This document shows, one piece after another, positions 63,968 through 64,000 of a DNA stretch of 64,000 nucleotides. The position numbers and the translations under genes are program-made. The stretch covers positions 284,522-348,521 of the forward strand of contig NZ_JALKBD010000001.1 in assembly GCF_023015905.1 (NCBI RefSeq), given 5' to 3'. This DNA is from Arenibacter sp. F20364. Lineage in GTDB: Bacteria; Bacteroidota; Bacteroidia; Flavobacteriales; Flavobacteriaceae. Each line of letters begins with the position of its first letter. The stretch's first letter is position 1. Below the pieces are notes generated by a model. It saw only the letters and a list, made by a program, of their open reading frames with translations, had not been told where the DNA came from and searched no databases.

Positions 63968-64000
63968 TCCTGTCGAGGTCACAACAAGCAAGAAACCACG
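63968..64000 (+). repeat. tRNA-tail repeat unit 3 (cut by the window end)
   Basis: 33 bases, beginning TCCTGTCGAGGTCACAACAA and reaching the first terminator arm (AAACCACG, one change from GAACCACG). Shows that the array has at least three units after the tRNA. Confidence 0.75.

Noticed and set aside
63512..64000. CRISPR array
   Set aside because: Units are 171-172 bp with most of the unit repeated, no unique spacers of 30-40 bp and no cas genes.
63526..64000. Integrative element attachment sites behind the tRNA
   Set aside because: Copies of the tRNA tail are tandem with nothing resembling an integrase or cargo between them. The possibility that an element lies beyond 64000 cannot be excluded.

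Overview
The window looks like the chromosome of a marine-type Flavobacteriaceae (Bacteroidota) such as a Maribacter/Arenibacter/Zobellia relative; the genus is a guess. Support: A+T-rich DNA, promoters of the Bacteroidota form TTTG-N19-TANNTTTG, weak Shine-Dalgarno sites, a flexirubin/dialkylresorcinol pigment cluster, a WbqC protein, a DUF5683 protein after ParAB, an enlarged signal peptidase I, and a two-gene methylmalonyl-CoA mutase.

Positions 1-31919 hold a nearly complete aryl-polyene/dialkylresorcinol (flexirubin-type) pigment cluster, almost entirely on the + strand with overlapping or closely spaced genes. A divergent halogenase-like flavoprotein (cut by the window edge) and a tyrosine-ammonia-lyase-like enzyme would make and decorate the 4-coumarate starter. 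A PaaK-like ligase at the far end could activate it. FabG, several ketosynthases, a chain-length-factor-like protein, three hotdog proteins and two ACPs would build the polyene. DarA and DarB make the dialkylresorcinol. LolA, a lipoprotein, a beta-barrel protein, an MMPL exporter fused to a PlsC acyltransferase, a GT2-DUF2062 protein, an ABC exporter and an LpxL-like acyltransferase would move or place the product in the outer membrane. BtrH-like, C45-family, cupin and desaturase-like proteins are candidate tailoring enzymes.

Positions 32143-40222 hold a secreted dikinase whose domain order and motifs resemble glucan water dikinase, a serine hydrolase in the same operon, a convergent NTT-type nucleotide-transporter homologue with HEAT repeats, and a second serine hydrolase. 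Their proximity raises the question of a periplasmic ATP-dependent phosphorylation system.

Positions 40594-62857 are mostly core genome: udk, divIC, mutA/mutB, parA/parB, dapB, lepB, wbqC, a Tat-exported Gfo/Idh/MocA oxidoreductase with a DUF1080 protein, then a minus-strand block (mutL, two rhomboids, an EEP-family protein; ribH and a TPR protein), then recF-dciA, ndk and a 50-residue conserved protein. The MutL endonuclease motifs are degenerate.

Positions 62854-64000 hold apt, a tRNA-Arg(ACG) with a clear promoter, and directly behind it tandem repeats of about 172 bp. Each repeat begins with the last 14 bases of the tRNA gene and carries its own intrinsic terminator (seen in two units, the third being cut) and small hairpins that change sequence while keeping their pairing. 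The layout parallels the tyrT/rtT repeats of Escherichia coli. The array runs off the window.
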